64,000 bases of DNA, taken from the NCBI GenBank assembly GCA_937907165.1, contig CALCUH010000033.1, positions 1 to 64,000 on the forward strand. Direction: 5' to 3'. Shown one piece after another: positions 16,738 through 27,700 of the stretch (the first letter of the stretch is position 1; each line of letters starts with the position of its first letter). Origin of the DNA: an uncultured Bacteroidales bacterium. GTDB lineage: Bacteria; Bacteroidota; Bacteroidia; Bacteroidales; Paludibacteraceae. Below the pieces are notes generated by a model. That model made no database searches and was not told the DNA's origin. It worked only from the letters and a program-made list of their open reading frames with translations. Position numbers and translations under genes: made by a program.

Positions 16738-19404
16738 TCACTTAGATTTAATCACTTCAATCGTACCCCGATGGACTTCGTCTTGACCGATGATAGCATA
16801 TAAATAAACACCTGGCTCGACCAACTCGCCCCGACAACGTCCATCCCATCCTTTTTCAGAATGGCAAATCAGTTGTCCGTATCGATTATAGATATAAACC
16901 TCATTATTTTTCATGAATACATCATTCTTTCCATTCCTCGAATAAGGCGTAAAAGCGGTAGGAATAGATAATATAGGATACTTGCCATCCAACTCGAATG
17001 CACCCACGCAAGTCATTCCCCTACGACTAGCGTGACGTTGGTCGTCCTTGACCTCAGTGAACTGCAACGGGAAACGAAGAGAGATGCCATCATCTAACGT
17101 ATCTTTCAAGAGATTCAGCGTAGGCGTAAATGGATTTTCAGCATCATCCGTAATTTTCACATAATCGACCACCAACACGGAATCCTCGTCCAACTCGAAA
17201 GCGGAAAGGAGATTCGCATAACTGGTCAACGTATCTGACGAAGAAGCCCAAAAAGGCTTTTTACCAGGTGTCTGAGAGAAGATGAGATTATACTGCGATT
17301 TAACAACGGAATCCTGCAATGTCGAAATGTTATTCAATATATTACCGGTCAAGCAGACGTTTTTAAGCGAATTACCCATTATACAAAAAGAATCCATAAC
17401 CGTATTATTCATCAGTTTGCGTGTATAACCATTTAAAAGATTCAAGTCCATGACGTTGTTTATAAACGTGGAATTATCAATCTCCACATTCTTAGCCGTC
17501 GACGATATCGCATCATAGCAGTTCACGAAAGCTGAATGGCTTACTTTCAAAAGAGCGCAACTATCATTTTCGATAGCCATGGAAGCCACATTCTCAAAAA
17601 CACAATCATTAACATACGGGAAGCACCTTCTCGAAAACAACGCATGGTTATTGTGATCAAAGACGCACTTTTCCACATTCAATTCACAAGAATCGATTCC
17701 ATTAGGCATTTCAGTCACGATAGCAGCCTGCCAAAAATTCTTTACCGCATTATAAGCGCCCTTGAATTTTATGCCTGAAACATTGATTCTACCAGTTTCC
17801 CTAGGAGATAACACCAAGATGGAATAAGAATTAACACCCGATTTAGTACCATCAGGAGCATCATTATAATCGACATCACCACTGAAGATTACCTCATTTG
17901 ACAACGGATCAGGTTTTTCATACTTGCTTGGATACCTAGAATAGCCACCGATAAAACTCACAGGATTATTAACCGTGAAACATGAACCATGGGTTTTATA
18001 ATTCCAAATGACATCCTCACTCATAGGCGTATAAACGCCCTCAGCGAAGTGGAATTCGCTTCCAGCAGGAGCAAATGGCAAAATATAATTGAACGCTATA
18101 GTATCTAATGCATTACTCCAATCAGAACCGTCATGCAACCCACTTCCCGCCGTTTTCACATAATATTTTTCTCTCTGATTAAATGGTATCTCGTATGCGC
18201 CGAAACATGGGCATGCGTACCTCTCCCTGCCCAATTGGTCACGATCCACTATGTGGGATAAACTACGAAGCGTTCCGTGATAATCCTTATCGGCATAATA
18301 ATGATCAGCTATCAAAGGAATTGTCCTAGTATAATCGCCGGAATTCTTTTTGACCACAAAAGCGCTATCCCAATGATTAAATACCTTAAACAACAAACTA
18401 TCCGGAATAAAACATTCATTAATGGTCGATTTAAAACTAATGTCGCCTAAATAAACGTTCTTGTGTGAATAATAATAAACCGAGTCCGGGGTATCTTTAA
18501 TCGTACCATATATGATATTATTTTCAAATCTGGAATCATAACCACTACTATTGATACTACCCAAAATAGTATTATGGCTGACACGCAAAACGGATGAGCT
18601 ATCATTCGATATGCTGTTCAAGTTCATCGTTCTATCTACAGGCACACCGTCATTGCCGACGAATGTGCAATTGGTGATATACAGCTTAACATTTTTCAAA
18701 AGTGTAACAATACAAAGCCTTCCGGAAAACGAACATGACTCTATACGACATAAATCAGATAACGCCCCGACTAATATCAAATGGTTTAGTGTATCACATT
18801 CAAAATCACATTCCGAAATCAATGTTTTGCAAGAACTAATGTTCACATAAAAATTATCTCCGAAAAAACATCTATTGAGGACCACCTTGGCAGGTTCAAC
18901 CTTCGGAGATTCTTCGGACATATCCAAAAGAACTTTAATCGACGAACTTTCAGACAAATCTTCAGAACCAGGACCTCTGAACTTTACATTTCTGACGACT
19001 ATGCTATCCCCCATTGGCAAACTCGCATTTATGTCGTTTCCTACACCCATCGTTATGAGAGTCGTATCGGACGGAGAAGAAGGCGCGGCATGGCTAGAGA
19101 GAGAATAACCACCTAATAATGTGAATCCATGTTTAATATCCAAGGTTGACTTATCCAACTTAGTGAAATCATATCGTCCCTTTTCCATGTGAATCACACA
19201 ATGATGGTTGATTTTTTCCAAAAGTTCTATCATTGTGGTAAAACTCATCGCATCCGACCAAGAACTTCCGCCTCCCGAAGCAGAGCTTTTCACACTGACA
19301 TAATATTCATTTAAATTAGTATCAAAATTCCTGGCAAATCCCTCACAAACATTCACAAATACGAAAGCCAAAGAAGCCAGTATCCATTTGTAATTTTTTA
19401 TCAT
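16738..19404 (-). CDS. T9SS type B beta-helix surface protein, two cassettes (triad 2)
   Basis: 888 aa with a signal peptide. It carries two copies of the same cassette as the giant protein at 21777-33920. The first opens at EYYVSVKSSASGGGSSWSDA and closes at DQLGRERYACPCFGAYE; the second opens at KYYVKTAGSGLHDGSDWSNA and closes near DDQRHASRRGMTCVGAFE. The core of each is a right-handed parallel beta-helix with repeated CxF...F/N patterns. The C-terminus (about 815-888) is a type B sorting domain: IPTAFTPYSRNGKNDVF, IYNRYGQ, GWDG, GVYLYAI. The protein should be exported by T9SS and displayed on the surface; its ligand is unknown. A promoter lies at 19485-19516. Confidence 0.9.
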   Translation of the reverse strand: MIKNYKWILASLAFVFVNVCEGFARNFDTNLNEYYVSVKSSASGGGSSWSDAMSFTTMIELLEKINHHCVIHMEKGRYDFTKLDKSTLDIKHGFTLLGGYSLSSHAAPSSPSDTTLITMGVGNDINASLPMGDSIVVRNVKFRGPGSEDLSESSSIKVLLDMSEESPKVEPAKVVLNRCFFGDNFYVNISSCKTLISECDFECDTLNHLILVGALSDLCRIESCSFSGRLCIVTLLKNVKLYITNCTFVGNDGVPVDRTMNLNSISNDSSSVLRVSHNTILGSINSSGYDSRFENNIIYGTIKDTPDSVYYYSHKNVYLGDISFKSTINECFIPDSLLFKVFNHWDSAFVVKKNSGDYTRTIPLIADHYYADKDYHGTLRSLSHIVDRDQLGRERYACPCFGAYEIPFNQREKYYVKTAGSGLHDGSDWSNALDTIAFNYILPFAPAGSEFHFAEGVYTPMSEDVIWNYKTHGSCFTVNNPVSFIGGYSRYPSKYEKPDPLSNEVIFSGDVDYNDAPDGTKSGVNSYSILVLSPRETGRINVSGIKFKGAYNAVKNFWQAAIVTEMPNGIDSCELNVEKCVFDHNNHALFSRRCFPYVNDCVFENVASMAIENDSCALLKVSHSAFVNCYDAISSTAKNVEIDNSTFINNVMDLNLLNGYTRKLMNNTVMDSFCIMGNSLKNVCLTGNILNNISTLQDSVVKSQYNLIFSQTPGKKPFWASSSDTLTSYANLLSAFELDEDSVLVVDYVKITDDAENPFTPTLNLLKDTLDDGISLRFPLQFTEVKDDQRHASRRGMTCVGAFELDGKYPILSIPTAFTPYSRNGKNDVFMKNNEVYIYNRYGQLICHSEKGWDGRCRGELVEPGVYLYAIIGQDEVHRGTIEVIKSK

Positions 19405-19484
19405 TCTATTCCTTATCTTTCAAATAATCAGACATTTGTGTAATAACCCCATATGATTCAGAATACACCCGACAAAATTCCACG

Positions 19485-19516
19485 CAAAAATAACTAAAAA
19501 ACCATAAATTGGCAAA
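19485..19516 (-). promoter_or_regulatory. Promoter of triad 2
   Basis: On the minus strand: TTTG (19516-19513), 20 bases, TATTTTTG (19492-19485). This is an exact match to the Bacteroidetes consensus in both boxes and spacing. It lies 81 bases upstream of the 888-aa gene, so triad 2 can be expressed separately from triad 1. Confidence 0.72.
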
Positions 19517-19537
19517 ACCGGTTAACATCTGGAATTC

Positions 19538-19558
19538 CAATGATAAAGAATATCATTG
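19538..19558 (-). terminator. Hairpin after triad 1
   Basis: An 8-bp perfect stem CAATGATA/TATCATTG with a 5-base loop sits directly after the stop of the PorP-like gene. It is weak and without a T tract; probably a partial terminator before the triad 2 promoter. Confidence 0.4.
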
Positions 19559-19559
19559 A

Positions 19560-20471
19560 TCAGCGAGCTTTTTTACCTATTCCATAAGATAGAATCACCT
19601 CATGCGTGCTGGAAGGCAACAGGTTGTAGGAGCCCAGTCCCATATCGAAGGAATATCCAAAACGGAATTTCTTGAACTCGAACCCCAAAATGAAAGCCAT
19701 CATAGCAGGATCAAAACTATTTCGCAAATCAGGACGATAAGAGACTCCACCCCAAATCAAACAGTTATAAAACACCAACAGACCCAATTCGCCCACATTT
19801 GTCTTGTTATGGTTCATGTAAGAGATAGTAGGAGCCAAACTCAATTTGTCTCCCGTGGGGAACGTTCCCGTCCAATATAAATAGAAATGTCTGCCTGTCT
19901 TAAACGTGGTAGACTCGTTATTCAGCAGATGGTTCATAGAGGCACCCAAGGTCCACAAAGGATTGGAAAGTTCAAAACCGAAGTTAAAGTCAGGTGTGAG
20001 ACGCATATCTTTATCCATCGGATAAGTGTCGCTTTTACTTTCGCTCTCATCCTCCAAAATATTACCTGTGTAGTCGTAACCGGCCATATTGATACCCGAT
20101 CCCAATCCCAACGATAAGACGTAGCGAGGACTTAAATCGAACTGATAAGCGTACGAAAAGATGGCGTTGATGGTACGATGGCCTATTCCGATGCAGTCAT
20201 ACGATAGGGACAAGCCAAAACCAGACTTTATTTTCTCCTCATAATCAGTTATGTTCAATAACGTTGTCTTAGGTCCGTTGTCAACTCCTGCCCATTGTAT
20301 ACGCCCATGAAGGAAAATATCAATATCATTAGTATTTCCCGTCGCGGCCGGATTCTTGTTCACACGGGAAAAAATCTCTTGGGAAAGTAATAAATCCTGT
20401 TGGGCCATAGCAGGAAGAACCACTATTCCCATACACAACATTATCAATAGATAAATTTTTCTTTTCATCAT
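19560..20471 (-). CDS. PorP/SprF family T9SS outer-membrane protein (triad 1)
   Basis: About 303 aa from the double start MMKRKIYLLIMLCMG; an upstream ATG at 20546 would overlap the OmpA gene and mask the signal peptide. After cleavage near AMAQ it has the same QDLLLSQEIFSRVNKNPAATG signature as its paralogue at 14558-15472, then a beta-barrel ending SYGIGK. The first 60 mature residues are nearly identical between the two paralogues, while the loops differ. It is predicted to act with the giant type B protein encoded upstream, as SprF does with SprB in gliding Flavobacterium. The gap to the OmpA gene is 16 bases. Confidence 0.92.
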   Translation of the reverse strand: MMKRKIYLLIMLCMGIVVLPAMAQQDLLLSQEIFSRVNKNPAATGNTNDIDIFLHGRIQWAGVDNGPKTTLLNITDYEEKIKSGFGLSLSYDCIGIGHRTINAIFSYAYQFDLSPRYVLSLGLGSGINMAGYDYTGNILEDESESKSDTYPMDKDMRLTPDFNFGFELSNPLWTLGASMNHLLNNESTTFKTGRHFYLYWTGTFPTGDKLSLAPTISYMNHNKTNVGELGLLVFYNCLIWGGVSYRPDLRNSFDPAMMAFILGFEFKKFRFGYSFDMGLGSYNLLPSSTHEVILSYGIGKKAR

Positions 20472-20487
20472 AAAATGATTAAATCTG

Positions 20488-21780
20488 TTACTTCTTAATA
20501 ATAACAATCCTACGATTCTTACGATGTTCCGCTTCGCTCTTCGCATCCTTTATCACCGGTGATTTATTACCCTCGCCTTTATAAGTGATACGATCCTCAT
20601 TCACTCCCATCTCAATCAAGCGATCCATCACAATGCTAGCCCTATAAAGAGAAAGAGAATAATTATGTTCTTCGTCGCCTTCATCATCAGTGTAACAAAT
20701 GATTTCAATTCTAGATCCCGGCGTTTCATTAATGAAGTCGAAAATTTCATTGAATTCCTCCTCATAAGTCTCAGATAATACTTTATTTATAAAGATGGGA
20801 TAGAATGTACATTTCTGGCCCTCAACATTAACTAATTTATGTTTTGACGATTTGTTCTCCGTGTTTGACGTGCTAGAAACTTCATTGTCCCACACCAAAT
20901 CCTCATCATAATATTCGGGACGGAAAACAAGATTGGAACCCAAACGATTGGAAAGGAAAAAAGGAACTCCATTCACAATGATATAATTACGATCATCACC
21001 ATTACTATTGAAATTACCCTTCAAAAGCGACAATGACTTGTTTCCACGCAACCTTTTCTTATAAATATTATATCCTTTCATCTTGTCATTCCTATTGGAG
21101 GAGAAATAAAAACAAGTATCTCCGAAGATTCGTGGAAAATCATCGTCATCCTCAGAATTGACCTCCTCGAAATTGACGGGTGCGGACCAAGTCTCGTCAT
21201 CGGAACTCCGATCCATATACCAGATATCTATACCACCTTTACCACCAGGCATTTCCGACGAAGTGAAATAAAGTCTTCTTCCTTTATTGCCTAGAGCAGG
21301 ATTAAACATGCGTTCTTTCACTTTAGATTCGGACTTGAATCCCCATCGTCTGTGGGCGAAAGAGGAGCCCTTCCCCATGACGCGTTCGGAAATGTATCCC
21401 TCGATTCTAATCTCCCCTTGCGACATCCATTCACCATTCTTTAAGATAGCCGAACACAATCGTCCATTTGAGGAATAATAGATGGTGTTATTTCCAAATT
21501 GAGCGAATTGACCCTCTATACCTAAAGAGGAAAGATCTATCTTCTCCTCAATCTTCGTGACGTCATATTGATCACCGACGGAACCAACATAAATCCTATC
21601 CCCGCAAATAAAAGCGACTTGATCGTCTATTATCGACAGCGAAGAGACCGTCTTCGTGGAATTAAACTGCGAAGGCTCAATTTTAAAGTTCGCATCGAAT
21701 TTACTTTCAAATGCGAATCCGCTGAGCGCATAAACGCTTAACAGCAGCCATAAATATCTTTTCATAAAACTTTCCATCAT
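20488..21780 (-). CDS. PD40-OmpA periplasmic protein, PorE-like (triad 1)
   Basis: 430 aa from ATG at 21780, which overlaps the TGA of the giant gene (ATGA). A start at 21765 (MKRYLWLLLSVYAL) gives a cleaner signal peptide and may be the true one. Propeller-like repeats include MFNPALGNKGRRLYFTSSEMPGG. A C-terminal OmpA domain reads CYTDDEGDEEHNYSLSLYRA and KNRRIVI, with the peptidoglycan-contact Asp and Arg kept. Domain order matches its paralogue at 15485-16729. The overlap implies translational coupling to the giant surface protein, so cargo and anchoring partners are made together. Confidence 0.88.
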   Translation of the reverse strand: MMESFMKRYLWLLLSVYALSGFAFESKFDANFKIEPSQFNSTKTVSSLSIIDDQVAFICGDRIYVGSVGDQYDVTKIEEKIDLSSLGIEGQFAQFGNNTIYYSSNGRLCSAILKNGEWMSQGEIRIEGYISERVMGKGSSFAHRRWGFKSESKVKERMFNPALGNKGRRLYFTSSEMPGGKGGIDIWYMDRSSDDETWSAPVNFEEVNSEDDDDFPRIFGDTCFYFSSNRNDKMKGYNIYKKRLRGNKSLSLLKGNFNSNGDDRNYIIVNGVPFFLSNRLGSNLVFRPEYYDEDLVWDNEVSSTSNTENKSSKHKLVNVEGQKCTFYPIFINKVLSETYEEEFNEIFDFINETPGSRIEIICYTDDEGDEEHNYSLSLYRASIVMDRLIEMGVNEDRITYKGEGNKSPVIKDAKSEAEHRKNRRIVIIKK

Positions 21781-24700
21781 TTAACCTTATACAATTCAAC
21801 CGTTCCCTTCCTATTGCCACCCTCAGGATCTATCAGGACATAAATATAGACACCTGGATCAGCCATTTCCCCGGAATAGGTACCATCCCAACCATTCATC
21901 GAATGTGTTACGAGATGTCCGTATCGATCATAAATATATACTTCATAGTCGATCATGAAGAAATCATTTTTCCCATCTACCGTATATGGAGTGAAAGTGG
22001 TCGGAATCTTCATCTCAGAAACACGTTTCGTCAATTCGTAAGCGCCGCGGCATGTCCTAGGCTTTCTCGTCTTACCACATTGATCATCGGTGACCATCGC
22101 CTCAGTTAAGGAGAAACGGAGAGAAACGCCGGATGGTAAGACATCATCAGCCAAAACCAGAACTTTCGTGATACCACAAGGAGACAATTCATAAGAACCA
22201 GACGGATCTACTCCAAACACAGCTCGCAAAGTATCATCATGAACCACTATGTCCGTTGAGTTATCCCAATCCTCACCATTTTTCGAAGATTCCAAATAGA
22301 CGTTATAACGGGATTCCACGCTCACCTTATCCGAATTCGATACAGACTTGACCGAGACAGGAGCTCCGAAGATATTTCCGATCAATTCATGAGAACCTGC
22401 GGAAGGAATAAATAATCCATCCATTATCGTATTGTTATACAAATAACATCTGCTCGTCGAAGAAGCGTCTTTGAAATCAACCGACAAAGCGTCGTCTCCC
22501 AAGAATGTGGAATTTGAGATTCTCACAGAAGAAGGAGAGTCTTGGACTGAAACGCCCACGGAACTACCTGAGAACGTCACAGAATAGAGAGATAAACTAT
22601 CGTTAGCACGACCCGCGAAAGAGATTCCGACAGAATCATTCTCAAAGAGACAGCCACGGATATTTGCAGAAGAAGAATCTATCGACAACGCCCTTTGGGA
22701 AGCATTGGCAAACCGGCAATTCTCCAACACCAGAGAAAGGTGGGCAGAAGCAGATGCGACACTCACATGACCATCACCATCCTCAAAACTTAGACCGGAG
22801 ATGGAAACGGCACCCGAATTACACTGTGAGAAACTAATTATATATCCATTAGACGTCCCCTTGAAAATTGTAGACTCAACATATGAGACTGGATCAGCGG
22901 AGACGGAAACATCAGTAATGTTCTCAGGATATCCTCCTATGATATTCAACAACTTGTCCGTAGACAAATTGTCGGAGAAGGAGTATGTTCCTTCAGCCAC
23001 GTGGAAAGTCGAGCCATCCTTCGCCTGAGGGAAGAACCATTCGAAGTCCGAAGAGCCCATCGCCTTCGCCCAAGAAGAACCATCGCCTTCTCCGTTAGTC
23101 TTCACATAATAACTTTTCAGTGAAAGATTTGGACGAACAACTACCTCATATTTTATGCCATCCTTTTCCATTTTAGAGATACCTATTTGGGAGAAAGTTA
23201 TGCCATACTTACTCTCACCTACGTTAACCGTATCATGAATGACCCAAAGTTCATATGAGCCCGGACACGTTAATAACAACCTTGAAGAACCACTTTGATC
23301 CTTATCCCCTTGTTGGAGAACCGGAAGCCTGAGAAGAATGTTCTCGGAAGAAGTGTCAGCCTTCAATTTGATTAACGACGTATAACAATCACCGTTTTTA
23401 TTCCACAAAAGCGGTTGATATGATTCATTCAAATCCAAGACAGATAAGAATTCATCTTTGCTGATAAACCAATTATTTCCCTTGAAATCATTGCGGTCAT
23501 AAGAATCCAAACATAGGTTATATGATAAATCCCCTTCATCGATCGACCAACCTTTCGCCTTCATCACTGACCCGAAAATATTCCCTTTACCAGCGAATGT
23601 TAAATCAGACATATTCAAAGTGTCCCCCCAAACAGTGTTATACTCCATCAGTAAATAAACGGAATCAGCATGAGAGCCAGACAAGTCGATCGATGCTTTC
23701 CGATTATAGAATGTGGAATTTCTAACTACACATTTCCCTGAATCTATATCACCTAAGAATCCACAGCCATTGCGTAAGAACGAAGAGGATTCTATGCGAA
23801 TCTCTCCTTTATAGGATCCTTGGAGGGCAATACCCGCATGACTATTGTCCGTAAAATTGGCATTGCTAATGATCTGCGTCCCTTTTTCCACGAACAATCC
23901 ATCATTAGAATTTGTGAATGTGCAATTCTCGATCCTAGTCACAAACCCGTTATTTGAAGCCTTCACCACCACTGCGGCGCCTTCTCCGGAACCTGGGTTT
24001 TGAACTGATTTTTTCGCAGAGCTAAATTCGATACCGTTCAAATAAATAGTATCAGCGGTATTCGAGGAAATTTCAGCCAAGAATACATTATCCTGATTCT
24101 TCTTTAACGTATCACCCAAACAAGTGAAATTCTCTTTCAAATTCTGTACGTACCCCTCTTTCGCCCTATTGGTATAGCCACCATACATAGAGACAGCTCT
24201 ATTAGTGTAGAACAAACGTTTTGACAAATCGGTAGGAATGTTACCCTCTTTATCCAACAAAGGCACATACATTCCCTCGGCCAAATGATAGACCCTAGTA
24301 TTCTCCGCATACAGCAAAGAATAGGCGAACAACTCAGCGCTCATGGCATTATCCCAATCCGCACCTGTCATCGAATTAGCGCCCTCCACCGTCACGTAGC
24401 ATACTGTTGAATCAGGTGGTAACATCATATATGAAGTGATTATCTCGCTCGGGCAGCCATTCGGTCCAATAAGACTTGTCGTATCCGAATATCTGCCAGG
24501 AATACGACCGGCGACATACGTTCTCGTCCGGCCATCGATTTTAGTCGTATCCGGAATACAACCGAACTCATAAGCGCCCCTACAAGTATATACTGGTCGT
24601 TGAACGCCGCGCTGATCTTTTTCCGCAGTTGTGACACCATTACGAATATAACGAATAGACCTCTCATCAGGCAACAATTCAGATTTCAACGCAATGGTTT

Positions 24701-27700
24701 TCGTATAACCGCCATTCTTGGCGCTGACAAGCGTAGAAGAATCATTTTCCAATAGGAAGAAATAATCGTTCTGTTCCAACCACATATCCGTCTCCTTGTC
24801 GATGAATGACAAGGTCACCTCCACCGGATATATGTTATACGACGATGTAGTATTCATTTCAGCGTTACCTATGAACTGGATACCACCATAAAAAATATTA
24901 CCATTAAAAGTACGGCTTCTCGATGCGCCAGCCTCTAATCCGACAATAGTGGAGTTCTCGACTAATCCATTAATGGAAGCATCGTTACCGTTCTCCTCTA
25001 TCAAACGATAAATAGTAGAGTTGGTAATCCTATAATTGTAATCGGATATCGAGCAACCCGTTCCCAAATAGCTATACTCGATGACAACTGAATCCTGCGC
25101 TGTTCCGGTGAACAAGACAGACTGTCGTCCGTTTTTACATTCAAATTGACAATAGCGGAGAGATCCGCCGCAATTTTGGCTTACGATGCCACCCTCACAA
25201 TCATAGAAATTACAATGATTGAAAGAGAAATCGACATTCACATCCTCTTCCGGAGCTATTCGAACAATCCCATATGTACTTCGGTAACCAACACTCTTCC
25301 TAAAATCAATGTTTTCCACAGAGAAATGCCCATTGCTCGTCGGACAATAAGACAAGACATGAACAGATGTATGTATACCGCTAACCAAATTATCTTCTGC
25401 ACCCTCGAAAATCGTATGATGGGAAGAATCCGGAAGAGCGGCTAAATCCTTCTCGTCCTTAGAATAGCCACCGATAATGTTAACCAATTTAGTAGTATAG
25501 AAAGATTTGGCAGATCTGTTATCCGAATTCGCATATCCAGGTCCATCGTAAATAGGATTGTAAACACCCTCCGCTATATGGAAGGTTGAACCGTCCTCTA
25601 CCTTGTCTATCGAATATGCGAAAGCAGCACTTCCCATAGCATTCTCCCAAGAGGAACCATCGCCTTTACCATTCTCCTTCACATAATAATGTAGACCACC
25701 CATCTCGTCCTTCATCGGATTAGGTAATACGGAAACGACATATGCGTAATCCTCCATACATTCAGCGTCCTTACCTGAAGCATATGTATTCGTCCATTCA
25801 TATCTGCCAATTGAAGAAAACGTCGTATCGATCTTCTTTTCCTCATCCTTCAGTTTCTCTCCCATATGGACCACAAGATCGTCATAGAGATGAGTGATAC
25901 TTGGACAACCCAACTCATAAGCACCGGCACAACAAAGAGAATGACGTTTCGCACCTCTTTGGTCAATTTCGACGGAAGTTTCCGAAAGAGGGAAACGAAT
26001 CGATGAACCGCTCGGCAACTCATCAATGACAAGTCCGACATAATACGTACCATTTTTAGCCTTTGTCAATGTATAGGATGAACCTCCATCGAAAAGAGAA
26101 ACAAACTCATCTGCGGCTAGTCCCATATTGCCGGATTGAGATAGAATCGCTGAGGTTCCCGCCACAAACACATTATGGGAAGAGGTGATACTTCCATTAG
26201 ACAAGCCTAATGTCGAACCAACGATGTTTCCGACGAGGCTATACTCATATCCCTCAAAGAAGGCGATGCCACCGGAAAGAATGGTATTGTTTTCCATAAC
26301 ATACTTAGCATCGTTATTCAAATAGATATGGGAGACGATGGCCTCTTCCCCACTTTGAGCGATGGTTGAATTCTTAAGAATCAACGATCCGCAACCATCA
26401 ATACATTTTTTATCCTTAATGAATGAGGATGAGATAATCTGTAATATCTCACCTTTTGGGTTCCTGAAAATAATTCCATCATCCACCCAAAGAGGCTCCT
26501 CATCGGATTCGCCATAACTTTCCGTACCCGTAAACGAACAATTAGAGATAATTCCGGAACAACCATTTACAATGACTCCGCATTTAGCACGGTTGAACGT
26601 GCAACTATCCAACGTGAATGTGGCACCATTACTTGTAATCATCAATGCCGCCTCATCTCCGTTTTTAGATGCGCCAACCTCCTCAAAGACAATTCCACAG
26701 AACTTCGCTTCACCTTGAGATGGTAGATTCAATTCGACCACCTTAGACAAAGAACCATAATTACCCGTAAGTTTAGTCGAATATGAAGATATATTCCGAA
26801 CCACGTTCTCATTTGTAGTTAAAGCCGAATATCCACCAACCAAGTTTACCAACTTATCGGATCGGTAAACTCTAGTGCCATCAATTGAGGTAATCGGATA
26901 ATAAATTCCTTCGGCGATATGGAAAGTGGCGTTATTCTCCACCTTGTCGAAAGCGAAAGCAAATGCACTCGATCCCATCGCCGCATCCCAAGAAGATCCA
27001 TCTCCTGCGCCATTCTCCTTCACATAATAGTGATAATTACCTTCAGCGTCCATAATACCTCTAGGCAAGACAATAATCTTTCTGGTGAAGATAGTATCGT
27101 AACCATCCTCTTGCTGACGAAAGACAGTATCACACCAAGAAGTTGTCCCTATCTTCAAGGTTGAGGAATTGCCCCCATGACGCTCATCCTTATAAATGCC
27201 CGCATAGGCGGTCGTGTCGCCCAAACGAATATGTATTTTTGTAAAACCGAATTCGAAAGAACCGACGCAAGTGGAATCAGGACGCGTCTTCCCTCTTTGA
27301 TCCACCTTTACATTCGTTACACCAGTACGAATAAAACGGAGGGATGTTCCATCAGTCAATGTGTCGGACAACAAAGCGACACATTGGGTAAAACCGCCAT
27401 TATCGGCCAAGAGCGGATCATCTCCCTCATAGGCAAGAACGTCTTTAAGCATCTTCCCGGAGACAATAGTATCTTTCTTTGAGCTCCATGAGTAAGTCTC
27501 ATCATCAGACAAGATATTATAAGAAGAGGTGATTCCACCGACATTTTCCACATCAAGTCCATCCACACACAAATTTCCAATAATATCAGACACCAAATTC
27601 AGACCCAAAATGGACAGATTGTCAAATACCGTATTGTTAACAAACAAAAGGGTATCAGCAATATCCACGCCGAATGTATTCCCTAAGAAAGTACAATTCG